Of a stretch of 11,142 bases of DNA, positions 4,499-11,142 are shown in pieces (within the stretch, counting starts at the first letter, position 1; each line of letters opens with the position of its first letter). The DNA is from an uncultured Oscillospiraceae bacterium (GTDB lineage: Bacteria; Bacillota; Clostridia; Oscillospirales; Acutalibacteraceae), in contig CAJUPK010000074.1 in NCBI GenBank assembly GCA_910588415.1, positions 1 to 11,142 on the forward strand, written 5' to 3'. The notes under the pieces were generated by a model. That model did no database searches and was not told the origin of the DNA. It saw nothing but the letters and a program-made list of their open reading frames with translations. The position numbers were made by a program, and so were the translations under genes.

Positions 4499-7069
4499 AT
4501 GGAACAATATACAGTGACCGGCATGACCTGCGCTGCCTGCAGCGCCCGGGTGGAAAAGGCTGTGTCCCAGGTGCCGGGAGTCACAGGGTGCTCGGTAAGC
4601 CTGCTGACCAACTCCCTGGGTGTGGAGGGCAGCGCCAGCCAGCAGGAGGTTGTGGCCGCCGTGGAGGCCGCAGGCTATGGCGCGGCTGTAAAGGGCTCTG
4701 GCTCCAAGGGGCAGAGCGCCTCTCCCCAGGCCCAGGAGTTAGAGGACAGGGAATCGCCCCGGCTGAAAAAGCGGCTGGTCTGGTCCCTGGTTTTTTTGGC
4801 CGTGCTGATGTACTTCTCCATGGGCCACATGATGGGGGGATGGCCTGTGCCCGCCCCCCTAGAACACAACCATGTGGCCCTGGGCCTCATCCAACTGCTG
4901 CTGACTGGGATGATTATGGTCATCAACCAGCGGTTTTTTATCAGCGGCTTCAAAAGCCTGTGGCACCGGGCCCCCAATATGGATACTCTGGTGGCCCTGG
5001 GCTCCACGGCGGCCTTTCTCTACAGCACCTACGCCCTGTTTGCCATGACAGACGCCCAGCTGCGGGGGGATATGGCCGGGGTGAACACCTATATGATGGA
5101 GCTGTACTTTGAGTCAGCGGGCATGATTTTGACCCTGATCACCCTGGGCAAGCTGCTGGAGGCCCGCTCCAAGGGCCGCACCACGGACGCCCTGAAAAGC
5201 CTGCTGCGGCTGGCCCCCCAAACCGCCCGCCTGATTCGGGAGGGCCAGGAGGTATCTGTGCCTGTAGAGCAGGTGCAGCCCGGCGACCTGTTTGCCGTGC
5301 GGCCAGGGGAGAGTATCCCGGTGGACGGCCTGGTGGAGGAGGGGGGCAGTGCAGTGGACGAGAGCGCCCTTACAGGCGAGAGCGTGCCTGTGGATAAGGG
5401 CCCTGGGGACCGGGTGTCTGCCGCCACGGTAAACCGGTCCGGGTATCTCCGCTGCCGGGCCACCCGGGTAGGCCAGGACACCACCCTCTCCCAGATCATC
5501 CAGCTGGTCAGCGACGCGGCGGCCACCAAAGCCCCCATTGCCAAAACCGCCGACAAGGTTTCCGGCGTGTTTGTGCCTGTGGTCATTGCCATTGCCCTGG
5601 CCACCATTGTGGTGTGGATGCTGCTGGGTCATGGCTTTGGCTTTGCCCTGGCCCGGGGCATCTCGGTGCTGGTCATCAGCTGTCCCTGTGCTCTGGGCCT
5701 GGCCACCCCTGTGGCCATTATGGTGGGCAGCGGATTGGGCGCCAAGCACGGCATTTTGTTTAAAACCGCTGTCTCTCTGGAGGCGGCGGGCCGCACGGAG
5801 ATTGTGGCCTTGGACAAAACAGGCACCATCACCAGCGGCAAGCCCCAAGTGACGGATATCCGCCCTGCCGGGGCTCAGACCGAAGCAGAGCTGCTGGCCC
5901 TGGCCGCAGCCCTGGAACAGCACTCGGAACATCCCCTGGGCGCAGCCATTGTAGAGGAGGCCCAGAGCCGGGGCCTGGCCATGGGAGAGGCAGAGGACTT
6001 TTTGGCTGTGCATGGCCGGGGTGTGCGGGCCAAGGTAAAAGGGCGCCTGTATATAGCAGGCAACCGGGCCATGGTGGAAGAGGCGGGCCTGGACCCTGCC
6101 CCCCTGGACCCTGCTGCCCAGGCCCTGGCCGGGGAGGGCAAGACCCCCATGTACCTGGCCAGTCCAGACCAAAAGCAGGTGCTGGGGCTCATTGCTGTGG
6201 CAGACGTGATGAAGCCGGACAGCCCAGAGGCCATTCGCCAGCTGCAAAACATGGGCCTGCGGGTGGTGATGCTTACAGGCGACAACCAGCGCACTGCAGA
6301 GGCCATTGGCAAAGCAGCCGGGGTGGACCAGGTGATTGCCGGGGTGCTGCCCGAGGGCAAGGAGCAGGCTATCCGCCAGCTTAAAGAGCAGGGGAAAGTG
6401 GCCATGGTGGGGGACGGCATCAACGACGCCCCGGCCCTGACTGCCGCGGACACAGGCATTGCCATTGGGGCGGGCACAGACGTGGCCATTGACGCAGCAG
6501 ACCTGGTGCTGATGAACAGCCGCCTGTCCGATGTGCCCGCGGCCATCCGGCTGAGCCGGGCCACCCTGCGGAACATCCGGGAGAACCTGTTCTGGGCGTT
6601 CTTTTACAACACCATCGGCATCCCGCTGGCAGTGGGGCTGTTCATCCCCTTTGGCCTGACCCTGAACCCCATGTTTGGGGCTGCAGCCATGAGCCTCTCC
6701 AGCTTCTGCGTGGTGAGCAACGCTCTGCGGCTGAACCTGTTCAAGCTCCATGATTCCCGCCATGACCACAGAAGAAGGCCGGGGCCGGCCCCCAAAGCCG
6801 GGACTCCCGCCGTTTCAACCGCTGCCCACAGGGCAGTCATCTCAAAGGAGGAACCAACCATGACAAAAACTCTGAAAATTGAAGGCATGATGTGCGGCCA
6901 CTGCGAGGCCCGGGTAAAAAAGGCCTTGGAGGCGATCCCCCAGGTGGAGAGCGCCCAGGTAAGCCATGAGAGCGGCACCGCAGTAGTAACCCTGGGGGCA
7001 GAGGTGGAGGACAGCGCCCTGAAAGCGGCCGTGGAGGCCCAGGACTATCCGGTGACCGGGATAGAGTAG
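4499..7069 (+). CDS. copA: Copper-exporting P1B-type ATPase CopA with C-terminal CopZ-like domain
   Basis: An 856-residue Cu(I) efflux ATPase of the inner membrane. An N-terminal metal-binding domain carries GMTCAAC (Cys11, Cys14). The core has TGES (292-295), the membrane copper site CPC (395-397), DKTGT with phosphorylated Asp439, HP (478-479), TGDN (593-596) and GDGIND (638-643). YN and MSLSS in the last two membrane helices complete the copper site. About 40 low-complexity Pro/Arg/Ala residues (roughly 745-785) link to a second metal-binding domain with GMMCGHC (Cys799, Cys802). CopA enzymes usually carry these domains at the N-terminus and end soon after the last helix, so this tail is unusual. 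The ATG at 4499 follows AAAGGTGG by 7 bases; a GTG at 4460 is rejected for lack of such a site. It is co-transcribed with csoR. Confidence 0.95.
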   Translation: MEQYTVTGMTCAACSARVEKAVSQVPGVTGCSVSLLTNSLGVEGSASQQEVVAAVEAAGYGAAVKGSGSKGQSASPQAQELEDRESPRLKKRLVWSLVFLAVLMYFSMGHMMGGWPVPAPLEHNHVALGLIQLLLTGMIMVINQRFFISGFKSLWHRAPNMDTLVALGSTAAFLYSTYALFAMTDAQLRGDMAGVNTYMMELYFESAGMILTLITLGKLLEARSKGRTTDALKSLLRLAPQTARLIREGQEVSVPVEQVQPGDLFAVRPGESIPVDGLVEEGGSAVDESALTGESVPVDKGPGDRVSAATVNRSGYLRCRATRVGQDTTLSQIIQLVSDAAATKAPIAKTADKVSGVFVPVVIAIALATIVVWMLLGHGFGFALARGISVLVISCPCALGLATPVAIMVGSGLGAKHGILFKTAVSLEAAGRTEIVALDKTGTITSGKPQVTDIRPAGAQTEAELLALAAALEQHSEHPLGAAIVEEAQSRGLAMGEAEDFLAVHGRGVRAKVKGRLYIAGNRAMVEEAGLDPAPLDPAAQALAGEGKTPMYLASPDQKQVLGLIAVADVMKPDSPEAIRQLQNMGLRVVMLTGDNQRTAEAIGKAAGVDQVIAGVLPEGKEQAIRQLKEQGKVAMVGDGINDAPALTAADTGIAIGAGTDVAIDAADLVLMNSRLSDVPAAIRLSRATLRNIRENLFWAFFYNTIGIPLAVGLFIPFGLTLNPMFGAAAMSLSSFCVVSNALRLNLFKLHDSRHDHRRRPGPAPKAGTPAVSTAAHRAVISKEEPTMTKTLKIEGMMCGHCEARVKKALEAIPQVESAQVSHESGTAVVTLGAEVEDSALKAAVEAQDYPVTGIE
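6860..7069 (+). CDS. copZ: CopZ-like copper chaperone, nested in frame at the 3' end of copA
   Basis: A perfect AAAGGAGG at 6844-6851 precedes an in-frame ATG at 6860 by 8 bases, with no stop between it and copA. Initiation there gives a 69-residue heavy-metal-associated domain, the normal size of a free CopZ, with the Cu(I) loop GMMCGHC at residues 9-15. It would hand Cu(I) to CopA and perhaps CsoR. The likely outcome is two products: long CopA with a tethered chaperone, and free CopZ. The alternative is an ancestral separate copZ that became fused when the copA stop was lost. Independent translation is inferred from the ribosome binding site. Confidence 0.65.
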   Translation: MTKTLKIEGMMCGHCEARVKKALEAIPQVESAQVSHESGTAVVTLGAEVEDSALKAAVEAQDYPVTGIE

Positions 7070-7102
7070 TAAGAGCGCCCAAAAAGGCAAACAGGCAGCA
7101 CA

Positions 7103-7133
7103 AAAAGCGGCCGGATATCCTCCGGCCGCTTTT
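7103..7133. terminator. Bidirectional terminator between copA and the convergent Cys-rich gene
   Basis: AAAAGCGGCCGGA (7103-7115) and TCCGGCCGCTTTT (7121-7133) form a perfect 13-bp stem with a 5-base loop. Both strands end in a T-run, so it can stop copA transcription from the left and the minus-strand gene ending at 7169 from the right. Confidence 0.92.
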
Positions 7134-7168
7134 GTTGTGTCTGCCCGGTCCGCTTCTTCAAACAGGCC

Positions 7169-7981
7169 CTAATGGCCGCAGCCGCCTCCGCAGCAGCCGT
7201 CGCCGCCCTCTGGCGAGCGGGGCGGGAAGAACTCGCCCACCGGGAAGTCAATGCGCCGGAACAGCTCGCAGGGATTATCCGAGCTGGGCACACATTCCTT
7301 CTCCGGCATACAGAAGTCATAGGCAGGAATCATCAGCTGTACGCTGCGCACGATCTGCACAATGGTGAACAGGCCAATGGTAACAAACACGTTGTTGCGC
7401 TGGGGGCTGGGGTCAAACTCGCCGCCATAGCGCTGGCAGATGCTCTCCGGAATGCGGCAGTAGGGCTGGCAGGGGCAGAGGTGGTCGCAGAGCTTGGCGG
7501 AAAGAGCCACAGGCTCTGCCACCTGCACAGTGGCTTTGGGCAGGGCGCGCAGTCCCTCAGAGGGGTCCAGCTCATCCTGGCAGGTCCCAGAGGAAAACAC
7601 TTTCACGCTGCCCTCGCTGCCAAAAAGCACCACCTTTTTGTTAAACACCGCCACACCGCTGATGGGGGCCGGGCAGGCAGCGGGCCCGCCGAACAGCTCG
7701 ACCGTTACATCGAAGAAAAAGGTCATGTCCACGGAATAAAAGCCCTTGTTAAAGGGGATGGGCTGCAGGTCTGTGTACACAGTGATCACGCTGACGTCCT
7801 TAATGCGCACATTGGTGGCGCTGTCAATCAGGGGCTGCCGCGCTGCGGGGAACAGCACCCGTATGTCCTCCAGGCAGTCCTTGTCGCTGCAGCTGTCATA
7901 AATGCGCATGGCGTCTATGCAGACGGGTTCTTTAAAGCAGTCCCGGCTTTCAAAACCAGCGGCGCCGTCGTTTTCCGGCAT
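7169..7981 (-). CDS. Cysteine-rich conserved hypothetical protein
   Basis: A 270-residue protein with 17 cysteines whose function I do not recognise. Landmarks are CIDAMRIYDSCSDKDCLEDI near residues 21-40, a central beta-strand-rich section (for example FYSVDMTFFFDVTVELFGG), a cluster LCDHLCPCQPYC, and a C-terminal CCGGGCGH tail. No signal peptide or clear membrane span is present. AAAGGAGG lies 7 bases before ATG 7981, which fixes the start. It is transcribed alone and ends at the shared terminator with copA. Similar Cys-rich proteins occur as conserved hypotheticals in spore-forming Clostridia. A structural role cross-linked by disulfides or metal, perhaps in a spore layer, is only a guess. 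The long opposite-strand frame here is a shadow. Confidence 0.85.
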   Translation of the reverse strand: MPENDGAAGFESRDCFKEPVCIDAMRIYDSCSDKDCLEDIRVLFPAARQPLIDSATNVRIKDVSVITVYTDLQPIPFNKGFYSVDMTFFFDVTVELFGGPAACPAPISGVAVFNKKVVLFGSEGSVKVFSSGTCQDELDPSEGLRALPKATVQVAEPVALSAKLCDHLCPCQPYCRIPESICQRYGGEFDPSPQRNNVFVTIGLFTIVQIVRSVQLMIPAYDFCMPEKECVPSSDNPCELFRRIDFPVGEFFPPRSPEGGDGCCGGGCGH

Positions 7982-8258
7982 AGTATCTCCTCCTTTGGGA
8001 TTCTTAGAATCCGTACCGATAGGGGCTCGCAGGGCAGGTTTTAGGATGTTTTGGGTGATTGGCAGGGCTTTGCAGCGCTGCCGGTACGCAAAAGAACGGA
8101 AAAGCGCCTGGCACTCCTTATGGGTACAGGTTCTTACAGCAAACGCACCTAAAAAGCGGGAAATACCGATTTTTAAGCTGGCTGACAGAAAAGAGGTGGA
8201 AGGCCTCTTTTCACCTGCGTTTATAGTCCATTGTATGCCGGAGAGGGGAATGTGTGCC
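7982..8258. other. Divergent intergenic region with a GAAAAGAGG hairpin
   Basis: About 280 bases upstream of the Cys-rich gene hold no supported gene. The only clear element is a perfect 9-bp hairpin, GAAAAGAGG (8188-8196) and CCTCTTTTC (8204-8212), with a 7-base loop. It resembles a terminator but has no obvious gene to end. No convincing promoter for the minus-strand gene was identified. Confidence 0.5.
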
Positions 8259-8398
8259 TTGGGTTCCCGCCCAAAAATCCCGCTTGGGAAGCAAGCGGCG
8301 GTCCTATGCTGGCTGGGCGGCAGCCATTTGCGCGGTCAAGGTGCGTTAGGCACCTTGTGGGGATTGGGGCAAAGCCCCACGGTCTTGCGCAGCAGCGC
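8259..8398. repeat. Array of six consecutive short-loop hairpins
   Basis: Six perfect inverted repeats follow one another: 8259-8274 (TTGGG/CCCAA), 8280-8298 (CCGCTTG/CAAGCGG), 8310-8326 (TGGCTG/CAGCCA), 8337-8357 (CAAGGTGC/GCACCTTG), 8365-8379 (TGGGGC/GCCCCA) and 8387-8398 (GCGC/GCGC). Loops are 3 to 6 bases and arm sequences differ. It lies upstream of the acetyltransferase promoter, so it is outside that leader. It may be an interspersed structured repeat or a non-coding RNA. Confidence 0.5.
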
Positions 8399-8419
8399 CG
8401 CGCGGTTAGTCAAAATTTC

Positions 8420-8449
8420 TTGACAAGTCCTGCTGGGGTGTGGTATGGT
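8420..8449 (+). promoter_or_regulatory. Promoter of the sugar O-acetyltransferase gene
   Basis: A perfect TTGACA (8420-8425) is followed after 18 bases by TATGGT (8444-8449) with an extended -10 TGG before it. Transcription would start near 8456. An upstream ATG at 8445 overlaps the -10 box, so the coding start must lie later. Confidence 0.7.
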
Positions 8450-8489
8450 TAATCCAATCCCCCAGAGACAAGGAGGCGTGATTCTGGAC

Positions 8490-9092
8490 ATGACAGAAAA
8501 AGAAAAGATGCTCTCTGGCCGGCTGTATGACCCCGGCGACCAGGAGCTGACTGCCCTGCGGCGCAGGGCCCGGACCTTGTACCACCGGTTTAACCAGACG
8601 GACCCAGGGGACCGGGAGGAACTGGCCGCCATTTTGGCGGAGCTGGTCCCCGGCCTGGGGCCGGACAGCTGGCTGCAGCCCCCTGTCCGGCTGGACTATG
8701 GCTGCTTTCTCCGGTTTGGCAGAAACAGCTCGGCCAACTACAACTTTACCGCACTGGACTGCGGACCCATCACTGTGGGGGACAACGTGCTGTTTGGCCC
8801 CAACTGCACCCTGGCGGCCCCCCTGCACCCCCTTTGCCCGGAACAGCGCACCCAGACCCGGCCGGACGGCTCTGTATGGCAGCCAGAGTACTCCCGGCCC
8901 ATTGTGATTGGCAATGACTGCTGGCTGGCCGCCAATGTCACGGTATGCGGCGGTGTGACCATTGGCGAGGGCTGTGTGATTGCCGCGGGCAGCGTGGTTA
9001 CCCGGGACATTCCGGCCCACAGCCTGGCGGCAGGGGTGCCCTGCCGGGTTCTGCGGTCCATCACGGACCAGGACCGTATGGCGATGGAGTAA
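8490..9092 (+). CDS. Sugar O-acetyltransferase (maltose/galactoside acetyltransferase family)
   Basis: A 200-residue left-handed beta-helix enzyme that moves acetyl from acetyl-CoA to a sugar hydroxyl. The start MTEKEKMLSGRLYDPGDQEL is the family's usual N-terminal acetyltransferase segment. YNFTALDCGPITVGDNVLFG and the following APLHPL contain the conserved Asn and the catalytic His region. IVIGNDCWLAANVTVCGGV to GVPCRVLRSI are hexapeptide repeats and the CoA-binding end. The ATG at 8490 lies 13 bases after AAGGAGG, longer than ideal; CTG 8484 or GTG 8478 are possible but break family agreement. It has its own promoter and terminator. The true acceptor sugar is unknown; the family is thought to detoxify excess sugars. 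Confidence 0.92.
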   Translation: MTEKEKMLSGRLYDPGDQELTALRRRARTLYHRFNQTDPGDREELAAILAELVPGLGPDSWLQPPVRLDYGCFLRFGRNSSANYNFTALDCGPITVGDNVLFGPNCTLAAPLHPLCPEQRTQTRPDGSVWQPEYSRPIVIGNDCWLAANVTVCGGVTIGEGCVIAAGSVVTRDIPAHSLAAGVPCRVLRSITDQDRMAME

Positions 9093-9223
9093 ATAGCTAA
9101 GCGGCCGCTTTTATAGGGCGCGGGACTTCTTCTTTGCTGGGGGGACCGGAAACCTCGGGAAATTTCCTGGAAGTGTTTGCGCCATTCCCATCGCTCCTAT
9201 CGGTACAGTTTCCTCCAAAAGCC

Positions 9224-9262
9224 AGGTACGGCCCCCTCCTTGCGGAAGGGGCCGTACCTTTT
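9224..9262 (+). terminator. Terminator of the acetyltransferase gene
   Basis: AGGTACGGCCCC (9224-9235) pairs perfectly with GGGGCCGTACCT (9248-9259) around a 12-base loop and runs into TTTT. It lies about 130 bases after the stop. On the minus strand it lacks a direct T-run, so termination of the convergent DUF4091 gene here is uncertain. The intervening 9093-9223 holds a GC-rich palindrome AAGCGGCCGCTT at about 9099-9110 and nothing else supported. Confidence 0.85.
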
Positions 9263-9311
9263 GCCGGGATTTTTAAGGGGAACCCTTGGGGATGGGGATG
9301 GGCGCAGAGCG

Positions 9312-10937
9312 TTAAGCCTGGGCCGCCTGGCGGCGTATGCCCGCGGCCAGGTCCAGCAGCCACTCCTCCTCCTGAGGATAGGCCGAGAAGCTGATTGCTC
9401 CCTGCAGGCAGGCCAAGGCCTGGTCCCGGCCTGCCCGCTGCTCCAGGGCGGTCAGGGCACAGTAGTCCGCCATGGCCTCGTCCATCAGCATGAAGCGCAG
9501 GGACTCCTCTGGCTGGCCGTCCGGCCCTGGGTACACCACAAAGGGGTCTCCCGAGGGGAAGGCGCTGTCCGCGCTGGTGGTGCGGTAGGGGTCCACAGGG
9601 TACAGGGAGAACTGGGAATTATAGAAATTATAGCCCCACTGGAGAAAACCGTTTAGGCCAAACTTGTACAGCAGCACCCCTAAGACCCGGGTGCGCTGGC
9701 CTGGCTGGGCGATAAAGCGGTTGGGCACATCCACGCACTGAGAGGTGCAGTAGTAGCCCCACAGCTTTTCTGGCCGGTCCTGCAAAAAGGGCTCGATATG
9801 GTCCAGGGCGCACACAGGCTGCTGCACCAGGCCCTCTTTATAGAAAGCATGGTCCGAGAGGGCGTCCACCACCGCATAGCCTTTCAGGTCCTCCTGCACG
9901 GTCTGCCAAGCCTTCCGGTAAGAACCCAGCTGCTCCATAGAGGGCTCGTCAGAAATATGGAAATAGGTTTTGTCCCGGATGCCCAGGTCATCCAGCTGGA
10001 CCTTCAGGGCAGAGAGGAACTGGTGCAGGAAGGCCGCGTACTGGCTGCCCCCCGCGTCTGTGTCCCAGCCGAACAGCTGGCACAGCTCTCCCTGGCGCAG
10101 GCCCATGATCTTGGGGGCGGCCACAGCCCCCCACTGGCTGAAGAGGTGGGAGATCTCTATGTACTCCATGCCGCAGGACAGGGCCATATTTACCCAGCGG
10201 CGGAAGTTTTCAAACCCAAAGGCATAGACCCCAGGGGACTGCTCCTCCACGTCCACCAGCTGCACCGTAAGCCGCTGGCCCCCCACAGCGGTGTCCAGGG
10301 GCGGGGTGAACACCGGGGTAAGCAGCATGTTGCAGCGGCGCTTTGCCGCCGTACGCACAAAGTTTTCTACCAGCTGCCAGTACCGCTGGCTGAATACCTC
10401 TACCCCGTAATATTGGGCCAGGCAGTCGCTGTGGAACCACTCGGTGTGGGGAATGGGCAGCTTGGGCATGGCCAGGTCCAGCACCTGGCAGCTGGTCTCC
10501 GCCCGGCAGAGAGTCTCCCCCTGGGCGGTTAAAATGACCTCCACCGGGTAGGTCCCGGCAGGAGCGTCCTGGTCCACCTGGATATCCAGCCACAGGCTGC
10601 GCCACTGGCCGGCCACCAGGGGGAAGCCCTGGGGCGTCAGCTCTTGCAGGCGGTCTGGGTACAGGCCGGGCTGGGTGGTGAGATAGTTTTGGTCAAACCG
10701 GGGATTGCAGGGGTAGTCGCAGGGGACCAGCTCTACCGTGCGGGCCCGGGCGGGCAGGGGGCAGCGGACCTGCACCTGGCCCCAGGCCCGGCCCCAGGCG
10801 TTCCAGCGGTAGATCAGCTGAAAGGAGACGGTCTCCCCCTTCAGGGCCACCAGGGCAGGGCTGGCCGAGGCGGAAAGCCCCTCTCCCCCTGGAAATACCT
10901 TGTGTGTGGAAGGAACCAGTTGGTATTCAAAGTTCAT
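9312..10937 (-). CDS. DUF4091-domain protein, GH123-like glycoside hydrolase
   Basis: A 541-residue protein resembling the DUF4091/GH123 group, whose characterised members are beta-N-acetylgalactosaminidases. The N-terminal third is a beta-sandwich (for example FQLIYRWNAWG and AGTYPVEVILTAQG). A catalytic barrel begins near LPIPHTEWFHSDCLAQYYGV. FHISDEP places adjacent Asp330 and Glu331 where GH123 has its catalytic Asp-Glu pair. LQWGYNFYNSQFSLYPVDPY and the later FVVYPGPDGQPEESLRF form the conserved DUF4091 block. No signal peptide is seen, so the enzyme should be cytosolic and act on imported oligosaccharide. The start is ATG 10937 with AGGTG nine bases before it; a GTG at 10949 overlaps the ribosome binding site. 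No transporter lies within the window, so the substrate remains open. Confidence 0.85.
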   Translation of the reverse strand: MNFEYQLVPSTHKVFPGGEGLSASASPALVALKGETVSFQLIYRWNAWGRAWGQVQVRCPLPARARTVELVPCDYPCNPRFDQNYLTTQPGLYPDRLQELTPQGFPLVAGQWRSLWLDIQVDQDAPAGTYPVEVILTAQGETLCRAETSCQVLDLAMPKLPIPHTEWFHSDCLAQYYGVEVFSQRYWQLVENFVRTAAKRRCNMLLTPVFTPPLDTAVGGQRLTVQLVDVEEQSPGVYAFGFENFRRWVNMALSCGMEYIEISHLFSQWGAVAAPKIMGLRQGELCQLFGWDTDAGGSQYAAFLHQFLSALKVQLDDLGIRDKTYFHISDEPSMEQLGSYRKAWQTVQEDLKGYAVVDALSDHAFYKEGLVQQPVCALDHIEPFLQDRPEKLWGYYCTSQCVDVPNRFIAQPGQRTRVLGVLLYKFGLNGFLQWGYNFYNSQFSLYPVDPYRTTSADSAFPSGDPFVVYPGPDGQPEESLRFMLMDEAMADYCALTALEQRAGRDQALACLQGAISFSAYPQEEEWLLDLAAGIRRQAAQA

Positions 10938-11000
10938 GATGATATTCACCTTTCTTTGTGGAAGTTGGGATGCTTTTTGAGAGGGACAGTAAAAGTTTTG

Positions 11001-11124
11001 TCCACTTTTTCAAGAAGTGGAAGAGTTATGCGTTGCATAACTCTTCCGGAGTGCGCGAACTGTGCGCACGGAGGCTTTATGTGTGCTTCAGCCCTTTTTA
11101 GCCATTTTCAAAGAAAATGGCTAA
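11001..11124. repeat. Cluster of four hairpins upstream of the DUF4091 gene
   Basis: Four inverted repeats follow one another: TCCACTT/AAGTGGA (11001-11021), a perfect 13-bp stem GGAAGAGTTATGC with loop GTT (11019-11047), GTGCGC/GCGCAC (11051-11069), and a perfect 12-bp stem TTAGCCATTTTC with loop AAA (11098-11124). The first two overlap and could be alternatives. No gene is supported from 10950 to the window end. No T-run follows the strong stems, so they are not standard terminators. Confidence 0.55.
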
Positions 11125-11142
11125 GGAAAGCTTACGCAATGG

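Noticed and set aside
5114..6769. 551-codon minus-strand open frame
   Set aside because: It is a shadow of copA in GC-rich DNA; the plus strand carries every P-type ATPase motif in order.
7172..8044. 290-codon plus-strand open frame
   Set aside because: It is antisense to the Cys-rich gene, has Ala-rich shadow composition and no ribosome binding site, while the minus strand has AAAGGAGG at ideal spacing.
9798..10532. 244-codon plus-strand open frame
   Set aside because: It is antisense to the DUF4091 gene, with no start signal or recognisable motif.
1..11142. CRISPR array or insertion sequence
   Set aside because: No regularly spaced direct repeats and no transposase-like open frame were seen on either strand.

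Overview
The window looks like a chromosomal segment of a high-GC gut Firmicute, probably Clostridia/Oscillospiraceae. The evidence is a clostridial-type tmRNA, AAAGGAGG Shine-Dalgarno sequences, a CsoR-CopA copper operon and a DUF4091 protein. Genus cannot be fixed from the sequence. GC is high across most of the window but drops sharply between about 775 and 2600, where a three-gene cassette and its upstream region sit; that stretch looks acquired.

Left part (1-3455): this reads as one end of a prophage or prophage-derived island. It opens with the 3' part of an amidase endolysin (zinc-amidase remnant, SH3 domain, C-terminal domain with its own in-frame ribosome binding site), closed by a terminator. 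Next, on the minus strand, is a tight operon encoding an ADP-ribosyltransferase-fold toxin, a small acidic protein and a SecB-family chaperone. Order and content match the toxin-antitoxin-chaperone anti-phage architecture known as CmdTAC. The small protein ends in LGALAA, which resembles an SsrA degron. Farther right are a largely empty AT-rich stretch, a short remnant of an HTH-type protein, a degenerate inverted copy of the tmRNA 3' end, and a small XRE regulator with candidate operators. The complete ssrA (tmRNA) gene follows on the minus strand. Its 3' end is a common phage attachment site, so the layout fits a prophage end with a defence cassette between lysin and attachment site.

Middle part (4050-7135): a copper-efflux operon. 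A near-consensus sigma-A promoter carries two CsoR-type palindromes, one inside its spacer, and drives csoR and then copA. CopA has an N-terminal metal-binding domain, all P1B-ATPase motifs, and a C-terminal CopZ-like domain preceded by a perfect in-frame Shine-Dalgarno and ATG. The same gene may therefore yield both fused and free copper chaperone. A bidirectional hairpin ends this operon and the convergent gene to its right.

Right part (7169-11142): a cysteine-rich conserved protein of unknown function (minus), a structured intergenic region with six consecutive short hairpins, a maltose/galactoside-type sugar O-acetyltransferase (plus) with promoter and terminator, a 541-residue DUF4091/GH123-like protein (minus), and a second cluster of near-perfect hairpins at the window edge.
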